64,000 bases of DNA, from assembly GCA_002483365.1 (NCBI GenBank), contig DLHT01000006.1, positions 1 through 64,000 on the forward strand, written 5' to 3'. Source of the DNA: Cellvibrio sp. UBA7661 (lineage in GTDB: Bacteria > Pseudomonadota > Gammaproteobacteria > Pseudomonadales > Cellvibrionaceae). Positions 17,614 to 25,337 of the stretch are shown here, piece by piece; position 1 is the stretch's first letter; the number at the start of each line of letters is the position of its first letter. The notes under the pieces were generated by a model. The model had not been told where the DNA came from. It did not search any database and was given only the letters and a program-made list of their open reading frames with translations. Position numbers and translations under genes: made by a program.

Positions 17614-19683
17614 CTAAACGACCCGAACTTCACGCATCATGCCGGGCATGTGGTAAAGCAGATGGCAGTGGTAGGCCCAGCGGCCTTTGGCATCCGCAGT
17701 CACGAGATAACTGATGCGCGAGCCGGGCTGGACAATGATGGTGTGCTTGCGCGGGATGTAGTGGGGATCACCGGTTTCCAATTCGCTCCACATACCGTGT
17801 AAATGGATGGGATGCGTCATCATGGTGTCGTTGATCAGGATGATGCGCACACGCTCGCCAAAGCTCAGTTCCAGCGGCTTGGCATCGGCAAAATTGAGGC
17901 CGTTGATCGACCACATGTAGCGGCGCATATTGCCGGTCAGGTGCAGCTCAATTTCCCGTGAGGGTTCGCGCTTGTCGTAAGTGGGATGCAGGCCGCGAAT
18001 ATCCGCATAGGTCAATACGCGTCGGCCATACAATTTCATATGGTCGCGCAGGCCAATACCGGGATCGGCCAAGCCGCTTTGTGGGGCTTCGGAATGGCTA
18101 TCCACATGGGGGCCGAATTCCGTATCGGCATGATTGATCTTAGCGAGCGGATCAAAATTGCTGCCAAAACCCGCTTTGGCCAACCGCGATTTGCCGTTGT
18201 GCTGGCTGTGATCCATCTTCATGGCGGACATATCGTGCCCGTTGTGATCCATCGCGCCCATGTCATGGCCGGAATGCTCCATGCCTTCCATTGCAGGCTT
18301 AGAATGTTGGCTATGGTCCATACCCGGCATCCCGCCTGACATATCATGACCACTGTGATCCATCGTCTTTTCACCCTGGTTGCCGTGATCCATGGCTTTC
18401 ATCGCCGACATATCATGACCGCTATGGTCCATACCGCCCATATCGTGGCCACTGTGATCCATGCCGGACATATCCATCCCCATTTCGCGGTGACCTAATG
18501 TCGGAGCTGGGTCCATCGCCGGTATCTCGGCACGCAAGGCAATGTCTGTCGTCAGGGTGCCACGGGCATACCCGGTACGGTCATTGCTCTGGGCGAAGAT
18601 CGTGTAGGCGCTATCGGCAGCGGGTTCTACGATCACATCGTAGGTTTCCGCTACCCCGATGCGAAATTCATCGACGACCACCGGCTGGATATTCTGGCCA
18701 TCAGCGGCAACCACCGTCATTTTCAATCCCGGAATCCGTACATCGAAAATAGCCATCGCTGCGCCGTTGATAAAGCGCAGGCGTACTTTCTCACCGGGTT
18801 TACACAGTCCCAACCAGCCTTGATCCGGCGTAACCCCGTTCATCAGGTAGGTGTAGGTATATCCGGTGACGTCCGAGATGTCGGTCTCGCTCATGCGCAT
18901 CTGGTTCCACATGGCACGCTCATTCCAGGTGGCTGATAAACCCTTGGTTTTGAGGTCACGCACCAGATCACCGACTGTCCGCTCACGGAAGTTGTAGTAG
19001 TGGCTCATCTTTTTCAGGGTGCTATACACCTTTTCCGGCGCGGTGTCCGTCCAGTCAGACAGCAGCACAACCATATCCCGGTCGTAGGCAACCGGATCAG
19101 GATCTTTGGGATCAATGACGATGGCGCCCATCAACCCGGTCTGCTCCTGAAATCCGGAATGGCTGTGGTACCAATAAGTCCCGTTTTGATTCACATCGAA
19201 TTCGTACACGAAGGTCTCGCCCGGTTTGATACCGTCAAAGCTCATGCCCGGCACACCATCCATTTCCGAGGGCAAAATGATGCCGTGCCAGTGGATGGAA
19301 CTGTCGTGATCTAGCGTATTGGTGACTCGCAATGTCACGCGTTCTCCTTCTTTCCAGCGAAGGATGGGCGCAGGCAAGCTTTGGTTAACCGTGGTGGCGA
19401 TGCGTTGTTTGCCGGTAAAGTTAACCTTCTGGAAGCCGATCGAAAGATCAAACTGGTTTCCGGTCAGGGTTTGGGGACCATTGGTTGGCCGAGGCGCGTC
19501 GGCAAATACCTGGCTGGATAACGGTAATGCACTCAGGGCTACCAAGGAGGAAGCACCGAGTACAAAGCGGCGGCGTGACTGGTCTGATGGCAACAGATCA
19601 GGTACCACTGGATAGCGATCCATTGCGGCAACCAACTCCGTTGTTGTTTGTATCCCCGCTGTGCGGGTATCGGGAATTTTCAT
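17614..19683 (-). CDS. pcoA: Multicopper oxidase, CopA/PcoA copper-resistance family
   Basis: Periplasmic enzyme thought to oxidise Cu+ to Cu2+ and sequester copper. A twin-arginine signal (DQSRRRFVLG, residues about 35-42) sends the folded protein through Tat. Cupredoxin copper-ligand motifs are in order: HWHG near 132, HSHSG, then HPIHLHG and HCHLLYHMPGMM near 674. Between the second and last cupredoxin domains is a long Met/His repeat (about 395-515) built from units such as MDHSGHDM, which should bind many copper ions. The ATG at 19683 has AGGAG at good spacing; an ATG two codons upstream is too close to it. About 689 residues, somewhat longer than usual because of the repeats. Confidence 0.95.
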   Translation of the reverse strand: MKIPDTRTAGIQTTTELVAAMDRYPVVPDLLPSDQSRRRFVLGASSLVALSALPLSSQVFADAPRPTNGPQTLTGNQFDLSIGFQKVNFTGKQRIATTVNQSLPAPILRWKEGERVTLRVTNTLDHDSSIHWHGIILPSEMDGVPGMSFDGIKPGETFVYEFDVNQNGTYWYHSHSGFQEQTGLMGAIVIDPKDPDPVAYDRDMVVLLSDWTDTAPEKVYSTLKKMSHYYNFRERTVGDLVRDLKTKGLSATWNERAMWNQMRMSETDISDVTGYTYTYLMNGVTPDQGWLGLCKPGEKVRLRFINGAAMAIFDVRIPGLKMTVVAADGQNIQPVVVDEFRIGVAETYDVIVEPAADSAYTIFAQSNDRTGYARGTLTTDIALRAEIPAMDPAPTLGHREMGMDMSGMDHSGHDMGGMDHSGHDMSAMKAMDHGNQGEKTMDHSGHDMSGGMPGMDHSQHSKPAMEGMEHSGHDMGAMDHNGHDMSAMKMDHSQHNGKSRLAKAGFGSNFDPLAKINHADTEFGPHVDSHSEAPQSGLADPGIGLRDHMKLYGRRVLTYADIRGLHPTYDKREPSREIELHLTGNMRRYMWSINGLNFADAKPLELSFGERVRIILINDTMMTHPIHLHGMWSELETGDPHYIPRKHTIIVQPGSRISYLVTADAKGRWAYHCHLLYHMPGMMREVRVV

Positions 19684-19695
19684 GCCCATTTCTCC

Positions 19696-20208
19696 TTAGA
19701 AGGTTTGCGTCAAACTGGTGATACGGATGTATACCTCGCTGCTGCCATCGCTTTTCAGCAAGAGCACATCGTAGGGTGTGAAGCGTTCGCCCATTTCCAT
19801 ACCGGGGCTGCCCACAGGCATACCGGGAACGGCCAGTCCTATGGCCCCTTGAGGTTTTTCGGCGAGGAAACGGGTAATGACCGGAGCCGGAATATGCCCC
19901 TCAAACACATACCCCTCGGGGGAGACAGCGGTGTGGCAGGACTGGTATTGGGGGCTGATCCGATAGCGGTTTTTGATCGCATTCAGATCATCGGGATGAT
20001 GGATAGTGGATTTCAGTCCATGGGATTGCAGGTGGGAAATCCATTCTTCACAACAGCCGCAAGTCGGGCTTTTGTATACCGCTAACTGAACGGGTTTATC
20101 GGCAGCCGCAGCTAGCGATGGGATGGATGAGGAGTGTGCTGTGTGGCTTATCAATAAAAACGTGATCGCCAGGCTACCGATAGCGCCTATAAAACGCTGG
20201 AAAACCAT
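19696..20208 (-). CDS. DUF411 periplasmic metal-binding protein
   Basis: 170-residue secreted protein of the DUF411 family found in copper loci. A signal peptide (MVFQRFIGAIGSLAITFLL) is followed by the core VYKSPTCGCCEEWISHL, in which the CxxCC-like cysteines and the later SCHTAV Cys/His probably bind copper. The C-terminal half has GHIPAPVITRFL and the Met-rich loop GMPVGSPGMEMG typical of the family. GGAG precedes the ATG. It is 12 bp upstream of the multicopper oxidase gene, so the two are co-transcribed. Confidence 0.9.
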   Translation of the reverse strand: MVFQRFIGAIGSLAITFLLISHTAHSSSIPSLAAAADKPVQLAVYKSPTCGCCEEWISHLQSHGLKSTIHHPDDLNAIKNRYRISPQYQSCHTAVSPEGYVFEGHIPAPVITRFLAEKPQGAIGLAVPGMPVGSPGMEMGERFTPYDVLLLKSDGSSEVYIRITSLTQTF

Positions 20209-20322
20209 AAAAGCTCCAAAACAACGCGAAGGTTGTTAAACATCTACGGAGGGAGCTAATGTCACTCCCGCGAATACAATTGGAAGATCTATACGCCAAA
20301 TTTCAGGCGTAACTGTCCTGTA

Positions 20323-20715
20323 TCAGCGGAAAATGGGGGGACGATAGAGAGATGAAACGGGCGAGCTGGGGATGTGTTGGTGATACGAGTTGGTATTCAC
20401 GGAGGTGTCAGATTGGATTGCAAACGCGACGCTGTAGCTCAACGCCGGTGCTGAACAACTACTGGAAGAACAATGCCCCATGGTTTTGCAACAATCGTGG
20501 GTGGTTTTCATATTCATGGCGTTATCCTGGGCATCCATTTGGCTCATATCGTGATGCATACCCATCATCGAATGATCCATGGATTCCATGTTATGGCTCA
20601 TGGGAGCAACGTCCATCAACTGACATGGCATAGCCACAACCGCCAACGATTGGCCTAAAAAGACCAAGGTAAGCAGTGCGATTAACCACACAGAGTGACG
20701 TTGTTGAATGACCAT
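20323..20715 (-). CDS. Secreted Met/His/Cys-rich protein heading the copper operon (CopL-like position)
   Basis: 130 residues with a signal peptide (about 1-28) and a mature region dominated by Met and His (MSHNMESMDHSMMGMHHDMS) followed by cysteines (CCKTMGHCSSSSC). The C-terminal 40 residues are Ser/Pro-rich. This composition and a first-gene position resemble CopL-type copper resistance leaders, but homology is not certain. It is the promoter-proximal gene of the copper operon, 114 bp upstream of the DUF411 gene. Confidence 0.65.
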   Translation of the reverse strand: MVIQQRHSVWLIALLTLVFLGQSLAVVAMPCQLMDVAPMSHNMESMDHSMMGMHHDMSQMDAQDNAMNMKTTHDCCKTMGHCSSSSCSAPALSYSVAFAIQSDTSVNTNSYHQHIPSSPVSSLYRPPIFR

Positions 20716-20900
20716 GAATAACCGGAATGAAGCAACGAAAGTTTAAGGATAGTCCACCGGGAACCCCAACGTCCAGCGCTGTGGATGACTGTGAGCAGGC
20801 TTCCACAGTATTTACATTCTCTTTTCGGACCACCCAGCCCTTCGATTGCCATATACACAGCGCCGGTACTCAGCGATGGAGATGTTATTGAAACCCGCTC
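20716..20900 (-). other. Upstream region of the copper operon, cut short by the IS element
   Basis: This 185-bp stretch must hold the promoter of the copper operon unless the IS supplies one. No CueR-type 19-bp-spacer dyad or CopR box was recognised, and no copper-sensor gene (cueR, copRS, cusRS) lies anywhere in the window. The IS3 left end begins at 20901. Confidence 0.4.
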
Positions 20901-20925
20901 TGGACTTCCCAGATTTCCCTAGACA
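20901..20925 (+). repeat. IS3 left terminal inverted repeat
   Basis: 25-bp end starting TGGACTTCCCAGATTTCCCT; it pairs with the right end at 22106-22130 with five mismatches. Confidence 0.88.
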
Positions 20926-20964
20926 CCTAAAAGCCTCATAATCTAACTCCAAGATGAGGTGTTT

Positions 20965-21243
20965 ATGTCAGGCAAACGATTTACCGAAGAATTCAAAAAA
21001 GAAGCCATCAAGCAGATTACCGAGCGAGGCTATTCCGTTGCGGAAGTTGCCGAACGGCTTGGAACTACAACCCATAGCCTGTATGCCTGGCTAAAGAAAT
21101 ACAACGAACCACAACCCCGCCAGGCGACCCACGTTGACGAGCAAGCCGAAATCGCGCGACTCAAAGCAGAACTCAGACGGGTGACCGAGGAGCGCGATAT
21201 TTTAAAAAAGGCCGCCGCGTACTTTGCAAGGGAGCACGAATAA
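20965..21243 (+). CDS. IS3-family transposase OrfA (helix-turn-helix, leucine zipper)
   Basis: DNA-recognition half of the transposase, 92 residues. The ATG at 20965 is chosen because GAGG lies 5 nt upstream. The helix-turn-helix (RFTEEFKKEAIKQITERGYS, then AERLGTTTHSLYAWLKKY) is followed by a coiled coil (EIARLKAELRRVTEERDILK). The end contains the frameshift site, so OrfAB fusion transposase is made by -1 slippage at 21204-21210. Confidence 0.93.
   Translation: MSGKRFTEEFKKEAIKQITERGYSVAEVAERLGTTTHSLYAWLKKYNEPQPRQATHVDEQAEIARLKAELRRVTEERDILKKAAAYFAREHE
21204..21210 (+). other. Programmed -1 ribosomal frameshift site (AAAAAAG)
   Basis: The heptamer reads A AAA AAG in the orfA frame, the canonical slippery sequence of IS3 elements. 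A -1 slip moves translation into the orfB frame, which stays open from here to 22112. Confidence 0.85.
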
Positions 21244-21272
21244 AGTACGCCTTTATCCGCGCCCACATCAAG

Positions 21273-22112
21273 GTGCATTCAGTACGCTTGATGTGCCATG
21301 TTTTAAAGCTTCACCCCAGTGGCTACTACGCTTGGCTAAAAAATCCGGTATCAAAACGCGAGCAAGAAGATCAGCGGCTATTGGTATTAATTAAAGAGCA
21401 TTATTTGGCGAGCGGCGGTACTTATGGCAGTCCGTGGATACACAAGGATTTGCGTGAAGCGGGAGAGGCATGCAGTGTGCATCGCGTAGCTAAAATCATG
21501 CGTAAACACCGAATCAAAGCACAGATTGACTATAAGCGACGTTACATCAAAGGAAGCAAAACCGCCAAGGTGGCCGCCAATTTGTTAAACCGGAATTTTA
21601 GCCCTGAAGCGCCAAATGTTTCGTGGGTTAGTGACATTACTTACGTGCGAACTTACGAAGGCTTTTTGTATGTGGCAACAGTACTGGATTTATTTTCTCG
21701 ACGTATCGTTGGTTGGTCTATGGGTAAAAATATTGACCGCCACTTGGTAATTGATGCACTACTTATGGCGAAGCTACGGCGCCAGCCAAGAGATGCTGTT
21801 CTCATCCACAGCGATCAGGGCAGCCAATATGGGAGTCATGATTACACGGCTTTTATGGAGGTAAACAATTTCATTCCTTCCATGAGTCGTCGAGGAAACT
21901 GTCATGACAACGCGGTTGCTGAAAGCTTTTTTGCAACATTCAAGAAGCGAGTGACCAGCAGAAAGATTTACAGCACGAGGGAAGAAGCCAAAACAGAAAT
22001 ATTTAATTTTATTGAGATGTTCTACAATCCGGTCAAACGCCACTCGCACAACGGCGGGCTATCTCCCGTTAAATACGAGGAGGCGTTTTTTCAGAGGCTT
22101 GATAGTGTCTAG
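21273..22112 (+). CDS. IS3-family transposase OrfB (DDE catalytic domain)
   Basis: Catalytic half of the transposase (279 residues from the first ATG). It is normally made as an OrfAB fusion; the frame is open back to the slippery site at 21204. An N-terminal HTH_21-type region (HPSGYYAWLKNPVSKREQED) is followed by the rve integrase core with all three acidic residues: WVSDITYV (D), HSDQGSQYGS (D) and NAVAESFFATFKKR (E). The C-terminus KYEEAFFQRLDSV ends inside the right inverted repeat. It looks intact. Confidence 0.93.
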   Translation: MHSVRLMCHVLKLHPSGYYAWLKNPVSKREQEDQRLLVLIKEHYLASGGTYGSPWIHKDLREAGEACSVHRVAKIMRKHRIKAQIDYKRRYIKGSKTAKVAANLLNRNFSPEAPNVSWVSDITYVRTYEGFLYVATVLDLFSRRIVGWSMGKNIDRHLVIDALLMAKLRRQPRDAVLIHSDQGSQYGSHDYTAFMEVNNFIPSMSRRGNCHDNAVAESFFATFKKRVTSRKIYSTREEAKTEIFNFIEMFYNPVKRHSHNGGLSPVKYEEAFFQRLDSV

Positions 22113-22130
22113 TAAAACTTGGGATGTCCA
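22106..22130 (-). repeat. IS3 right terminal inverted repeat
   Basis: 25-bp right end, overlapping the orfB stop. The minus-strand reading TGGACATCCCAAGTTTTACT matches the left end with five mismatches. Confidence 0.88.
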
Positions 22131-22131
22131 G

Positions 22132-22392
22132 TCTTCCTGTCTCAGTGGAAGCTTAGTTGAATTAGATGAAGAAAGAATCATTCGGCTAAGTTTGCTTCTA
22201 AAGTTTCACCGTCTCCTCAATTCGATAAGCCCTCAAAACGTAGATTCATCATTGTTTTTCAACAGCTTGAATAGTGGGGATTTCCTACAGGGCTCTTCTA
22301 TCAGAGATTATTTGCTGAAAGATCCATCGCTTGAACGGTTTTTGCAATTGAAAGACTATTTAGAGTCGATTACAGCTGATCGATACAGTTAG
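22132..22392 (+). pseudogene. C-terminal remnant of an unknown gene cut by the IS
   Basis: An open frame runs from the IS right end to a stop at 22390-22392, giving about 86 residues (SSCLSGSLVELDEERIIRLS, then leucine-rich LLLKFHRLLNS). It has no start of its own beyond the IS; the only ATG in frame lies inside the transposase. Most simply it is the tail of a gene interrupted by the IS. No family is recognised. Confidence 0.4.
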
Positions 22393-22402
22393 CCAAACTT
22401 TA

Positions 22403-22423
22403 CGTTGTTAATCTTTAACAACG
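22403..22423. repeat. Perfect 9-bp palindrome upstream of a small gene
   Basis: CGTTGTTAA and TTAACAACG flank a TCT spacer, ending 22 bp before the ATG at 22446. No T-run follows, so an operator is more likely than a terminator. The geometry resembles the palindrome at 26456-26478. Confidence 0.45.
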
Positions 22424-22445
22424 ATTCAAAATAGGTCGATCCTAC

Positions 22446-22742
22446 ATGAATAACTTTTTTACCGTTTTTTTTCATTTTAAAAATGGGGGACACTCCATTA
22501 AACAATTTCGCGCGCGAGATTTAGAAGTATTACAAGACCAAATTGTTGAAGATCTATCATCGCTAAACGAAACAAATATTACGGAAAGAGAAAAACAAAT
22601 CCTTGTTTCGAATTACATCCAGTTTAGAGATCATTTTCAAATAATACCAATTGATAACTGTATAAACATTTGGGCACTTAATTTAAGCATCCCTGTTGAT
22701 GTCTACATTGTTAAAACCTCTGTCATAGTTCAAAAGTTGTAA
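22446..22742 (+). CDS. Hypothetical 98-residue protein in the AT-rich island
   Basis: Not recognised. The protein starts with an aromatic beta-like segment (NNFFTVFFHFKNGGHSIKQF), has a charged helical middle (EVLQDQIVEDLSSLNETNIT) and ends with DVYIVKTSVIVQKL. No TM helix or signal peptide is seen. The ribosome-binding site is weak. The gene is AT-rich like its neighbours and lies just after a perfect palindrome, which could be its operator. It may be a cargo gene of the island. Confidence 0.5.
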   Translation: MNNFFTVFFHFKNGGHSIKQFRARDLEVLQDQIVEDLSSLNETNITEREKQILVSNYIQFRDHFQIIPIDNCINIWALNLSIPVDVYIVKTSVIVQKL

Positions 22743-22801
22743 TTGAGTAGATATCAAATACTTGAGCGGATTACTACCTATCAGCCCAGTTGACATAGGG
22801 T

Positions 22802-24361
22802 TTAATATTTTACTAACTTCATTCGTTCGAAAACACTCCGCAGATTTTCTTCCGTTTGCTCATCATCTCTCAGCCATCTAACTTTAAACCCCAAATAGGT
22901 CGCCCATGAAATTCCTTTTTTGAAAGTTTTCCAACTATCAATTTTTGCAGATAATTCAATGTAGCTATTCACTAACTCGTACTGATTCGTTCCTGCTGCA
23001 TATTTTGCTAACTGAAATGCCTTCTGAATGTGGTTAAATGAATCCTTGAAGTCATTGCGACGGTAATAGAATACAGATCGATTCCAATGTACTATCCATT
23101 CGAGAGAAAAATTCAAACCAAAGGATTCAATGTAGTCATTATATTCATCGATTTCTTCTAGGTTAGACGCTCTCTTCGCCAAACCTAAGCCGCGCATTAA
23201 TGCTTGAGGAAATTCGCTAGGGTAAACGAGCTCTTCTGCTTTAACCAAATAGTCACGTATTGTAAGAACACTATGGTATCCGAATTGATTGATTAATGGA
23301 TTTATATAGGATTCGGGTATTTTGAAATCGTTTTTACGGTATATCTGATCCATTGTATTTGAGCAAATTTCAGCTCTATCTTTAAACATACTCCAGTAAT
23401 CCTGTGCAGCGTACCACCAAATTTTATTTCGCTCTTCTTCTGATTTTTGGATATTTTCTATATGTGATTTAACCTGCTGCTTAAATGTACTGGTATCGAT
23501 ATCTAGCCAATCTTTATGTTTTTTAAAGAGTGTCGCCATCTCCATTAAGAAATCTGATCCATAGGTTTCGTTCAGTTGCTTACCGATAGAAGTACTTAAT
23601 CGAGCTATAAATAGAATGTAAAGATAGCTTTCTTTTTCTTTAGTGCTTATGGATCGATGGTAAGATTCGCGTGCATTATTGAGATTATCGATTGAGTCAG
23701 AGAAGTTCTTATGTAAGCCATGCCAGGACGGAAACGTTTTTTCCGTAGCCCACTTATAGGCATTTTCGTAATTTTTGCGAAGCTCAGGATTTGTAGATCT
23801 ATTTACATCTTCTGGAATGTGAAATTGGGTTCTGTTTGTCTGACATTTGGAATAAATCCATTCAATTACTTTTTGGAGTGGCCATATAATGCCATCTTCA
23901 GATAATGTCGGAAGATACCAATCGATTTCTTCTGGAGCGAAAAATTCCTCTCTCGAAATATTGAAGTGGATGGTGTGTTTTGTAATAGAAAGTACTAGTC
24001 TTTGTATAGCATGTGTTTTGCAAAACCAACGCACACTTTCTTTTTGTGAAAGAAATGTTGCTTCATTTCGCACGACAGAACTATAGACTTCAAATAGATC
24101 CAGAAGTGTTTCACCGATAGCCATGTTAACTTTGAAGTTTGGAATTGTGCCAGTCAGCTCAAATACTAGTGACTTAATTAGTTCTCCACTGTTTCTGTTT
24201 ATATCTCCCTCTTCTTTTGTAAGGCGCTCAATCTGCTTTGATAGACGCCTTACTTCGCTAAAACTAAGTCCGTCTTCTTTACTATGCTTTCTTGGCAAAA
24301 TTCCGGTTGCGTCAAAGGCGAATTTAAAAAGCTGGCCTAGGGTAACAAAGGTCGCGTGCAT
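22802..24361 (-). CDS. Unknown 519-residue soluble protein of the AT-rich island
   Basis: Long single frame with no recognised family. It is rich in Trp, Tyr, Lys and Glu and has no signal peptide or TM helix. The N-terminal third has a coiled-coil-like stretch (EVRRLSKQIERLTKEEGDIN). The middle is helical (VEWIYSKCQTNRTQ, SYHRSISTKEKESYLYILFI). The C-terminal part (about 370-500) looks like TPR-type paired helices (ALMRGLGLAKRASN, VFYYRRNDFKDSFNHIQKAF, GTNQYELVNSYIELSAKI). Size, solitary position and surroundings (IS elements, XRE regulators) suggest island cargo such as a defence or stress gene, but no catalytic motif supports a specific role. Confidence 0.75.
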   Translation of the reverse strand: MHATFVTLGQLFKFAFDATGILPRKHSKEDGLSFSEVRRLSKQIERLTKEEGDINRNSGELIKSLVFELTGTIPNFKVNMAIGETLLDLFEVYSSVVRNEATFLSQKESVRWFCKTHAIQRLVLSITKHTIHFNISREEFFAPEEIDWYLPTLSEDGIIWPLQKVIEWIYSKCQTNRTQFHIPEDVNRSTNPELRKNYENAYKWATEKTFPSWHGLHKNFSDSIDNLNNARESYHRSISTKEKESYLYILFIARLSTSIGKQLNETYGSDFLMEMATLFKKHKDWLDIDTSTFKQQVKSHIENIQKSEEERNKIWWYAAQDYWSMFKDRAEICSNTMDQIYRKNDFKIPESYINPLINQFGYHSVLTIRDYLVKAEELVYPSEFPQALMRGLGLAKRASNLEEIDEYNDYIESFGLNFSLEWIVHWNRSVFYYRRNDFKDSFNHIQKAFQLAKYAAGTNQYELVNSYIELSAKIDSWKTFKKGISWATYLGFKVRWLRDDEQTEENLRSVFERMKLVKY

Positions 24362-24384
24362 AACTATTCTGCTTCTCTCGAAAT

Positions 24385-24415
24385 ATAAAAATTAGCCCAC
24401 GCAAAGTGGTGGGCT
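24385..24415 (-). terminator. Intrinsic terminator after the 50-residue gene
   Basis: Stem AGCCCAC/GTGGGCT (24394-24400 and 24409-24415) around an 8-nt loop, followed on the minus strand by AATTTTTAT. It lies 12 bp beyond the stop of the small gene at 24427 and upstream of the 519-residue gene, so the two are probably separate transcription units. Confidence 0.7.
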
Positions 24416-24426
24416 CAATGATTAAT

Positions 24427-24579
24427 CTATCGTTTGTTTGGGTTTAATTGTTTTCCTTTATTTCCATGGACTTTAGCATTTGTCGGGTTAGTACCCGAAG
24501 TCCCGATATTCTTATTCAGCATATCTGCTTTATGGTTGAGTTGTTGTTGAGTTAACTGAGGTTTAGATTGCTTAGACAT
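24427..24579 (-). CDS. Small basic Gln/Asn/Lys-rich protein, 50 residues
   Basis: A short open frame beginning MSKQSKPQLTQQQLNHKADM and ending KGKQLNPNKR, with AGGAG 5 nt before the ATG and an intrinsic terminator just after the stop. These two signals strongly suggest a real gene despite its size. The protein is hydrophilic and probably disordered, with no Cys and no TM helix. It resembles in composition a set of small QLTQQQ/LNPN proteins seen in many bacteria, of unknown function. Its own promoter should lie in 24580-24700. Confidence 0.7.
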   Translation of the reverse strand: MSKQSKPQLTQQQLNHKADMLNKNIGTSGTNPTNAKVHGNKGKQLNPNKR

Positions 24580-24876
24580 GTCTGCTCCTAAATGGATGAA
24601 ATGGAACTGCCATCCTAAGGCGGGAGCTTTTTGGGGTCTTTAGGAATTTTTGCGACGTAAATTTAGTCAATTGCGTAGCCGTATAGTGATTGGCTGGAAC
24701 TTATCTTCTCCTTGCTTAAGTCAAAATGCATACTCCTATTAATCTTAGGGTGAATATTCAAATCAAGAAGTTAGGCTTTTTGGTTTGAATAGATACCTCA
24801 ATCTAATCAGGTTCGAGGAATTAAAGCTTCGATATAACCAGTACAGGTCTCGTATATTTGATGCTCATAATGATCC

Positions 24877-24902
24877 AAAAAGTGGACATAGTGGCACTTT
24901 TT
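24877..24902. promoter_or_regulatory. Inverted repeat, candidate operator of the XRE gene
   Basis: AAAAAGTG and CACTTTTT, perfect 8-bp arms with a 10-bp spacer, 59 bp upstream of the GTG start at 24961. Confidence 0.45.
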
Positions 24903-24908
24903 ATCGAT

Positions 24909-24930
24909 AATGATCTCTAAATGGATCATT
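24909..24930. promoter_or_regulatory. Second inverted repeat, candidate autoregulatory operator
   Basis: AATGATC and GATCATT, perfect 7-bp arms with an 8-bp spacer, 31 bp before the XRE start. An ATGATCC half-site recurs at about 24870. Paired dyads of this size are typical binding sites for HipB-like repressors. Confidence 0.5.
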
Positions 24931-24960
24931 AAATTGGCCTGTTGTTATGAGGAGTTTTGT

Positions 24961-25287
24961 GTGATTAGTCGAAATTCTTATGTCGCAATTGCGGAAGACC
25001 TGGGTTCCCGTTTAAAACAAGCTCGTCTCAATCGAAACGTGACTCAGGCTGAGCTTGCCGCCCAACTGGGCTTAACAAGAAAAGTAATTGTGAATGCAGA
25101 GAAAGGTGATGTGCGACTTGAAACGTTCGTTGCTATTTTGATAGCTATGGATCTTGTCGAGTCTCTAGATCTGTTTTTGCCTCCCCAACCGATTTCACCA
25201 ATCTCGTTGGCCAGACTGCAAGGCAAACAGCGGCAGCGGGCCTCCGGAAGCATGAAATCGAAGAACGAAATCGATTTAAAATGGTAA
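24961..25287 (+). CDS. HipB-like XRE-family regulator/antitoxin, without its toxin
   Basis: Helix-turn-helix DNA-binding protein of 108 residues. The GTG at 24961 is preferred because GAGGAG lies 6 nt upstream; a longer ATG reading from 24910 would run through the operator. The XRE fold is clear (LGSRLKQARLNRNVTQAELA, then GLTRKVIVNAEKGDVRLETF). The C-terminal FLPPQPISPISLARLQGKQR resembles the tail of the HipB-type partners of HipA kinases. No hipA follows; IS debris begins about 50 bp downstream. It probably binds the two upstream dyads. Confidence 0.8.
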   Translation: MISRNSYVAIAEDLGSRLKQARLNRNVTQAELAAQLGLTRKVIVNAEKGDVRLETFVAILIAMDLVESLDLFLPPQPISPISLARLQGKQRQRASGSMKSKNEIDLKW

Positions 25288-25296
25288 CGCTCTTCC

Positions 25297-25332
25297 TTCA
25301 AGTAGAAGCGTCAGATCAAGTCGCTACTTGAA
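25297..25332. repeat. 9-bp inverted repeat after the XRE gene
   Basis: TTCAAGTAG (25297-25305) and CTACTTGAA (25324-25332) with an 18-bp spacer. No T-run follows. It could be a weak terminator or a remnant of the lost downstream gene. Confidence 0.35.
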
Positions 25333-25337
25333 CAAAT

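Larger units (their letters stand above)
20901..22130 (+). mobile_element. IS3-family insertion sequence, apparently complete (1230 bp)
   Basis: Bounded by 25-bp terminal inverted repeats (20901-20925 and 22106-22130; 20 of 25 positions match) that begin TGG and end CCA. It carries orfA and orfB in the -1 frame arrangement with an A6G slippery site. No target-site duplication is evident: CTC precedes the left end and GTC follows the right end. This suggests a rearrangement after insertion. A decayed copy of the same right end is found at 25338-25419. Confidence 0.93.
24580..24960. other. 381-bp intergenic region with divergent control signals
   Basis: No open frame of note. It separates the leftward 50-residue gene from the rightward XRE gene. 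The right end holds two inverted repeats (annotated separately), and the left end carries the ribosome-binding site of the small gene. Confidence 0.5.

Noticed and set aside
20681..20851. Minus-strand frame with CKYC in the copper promoter region
   Set aside because: Overlaps the first gene of the operon in another frame, lacks a ribosome-binding site and contains one CxxC only; not enough support.
22106..22392. Complete 126-residue gene beginning inside the IS at 22012
   Set aside because: Its start lies in the transposase in another frame; only the part beyond the IS end is unexplained, so it is treated as a gene remnant.
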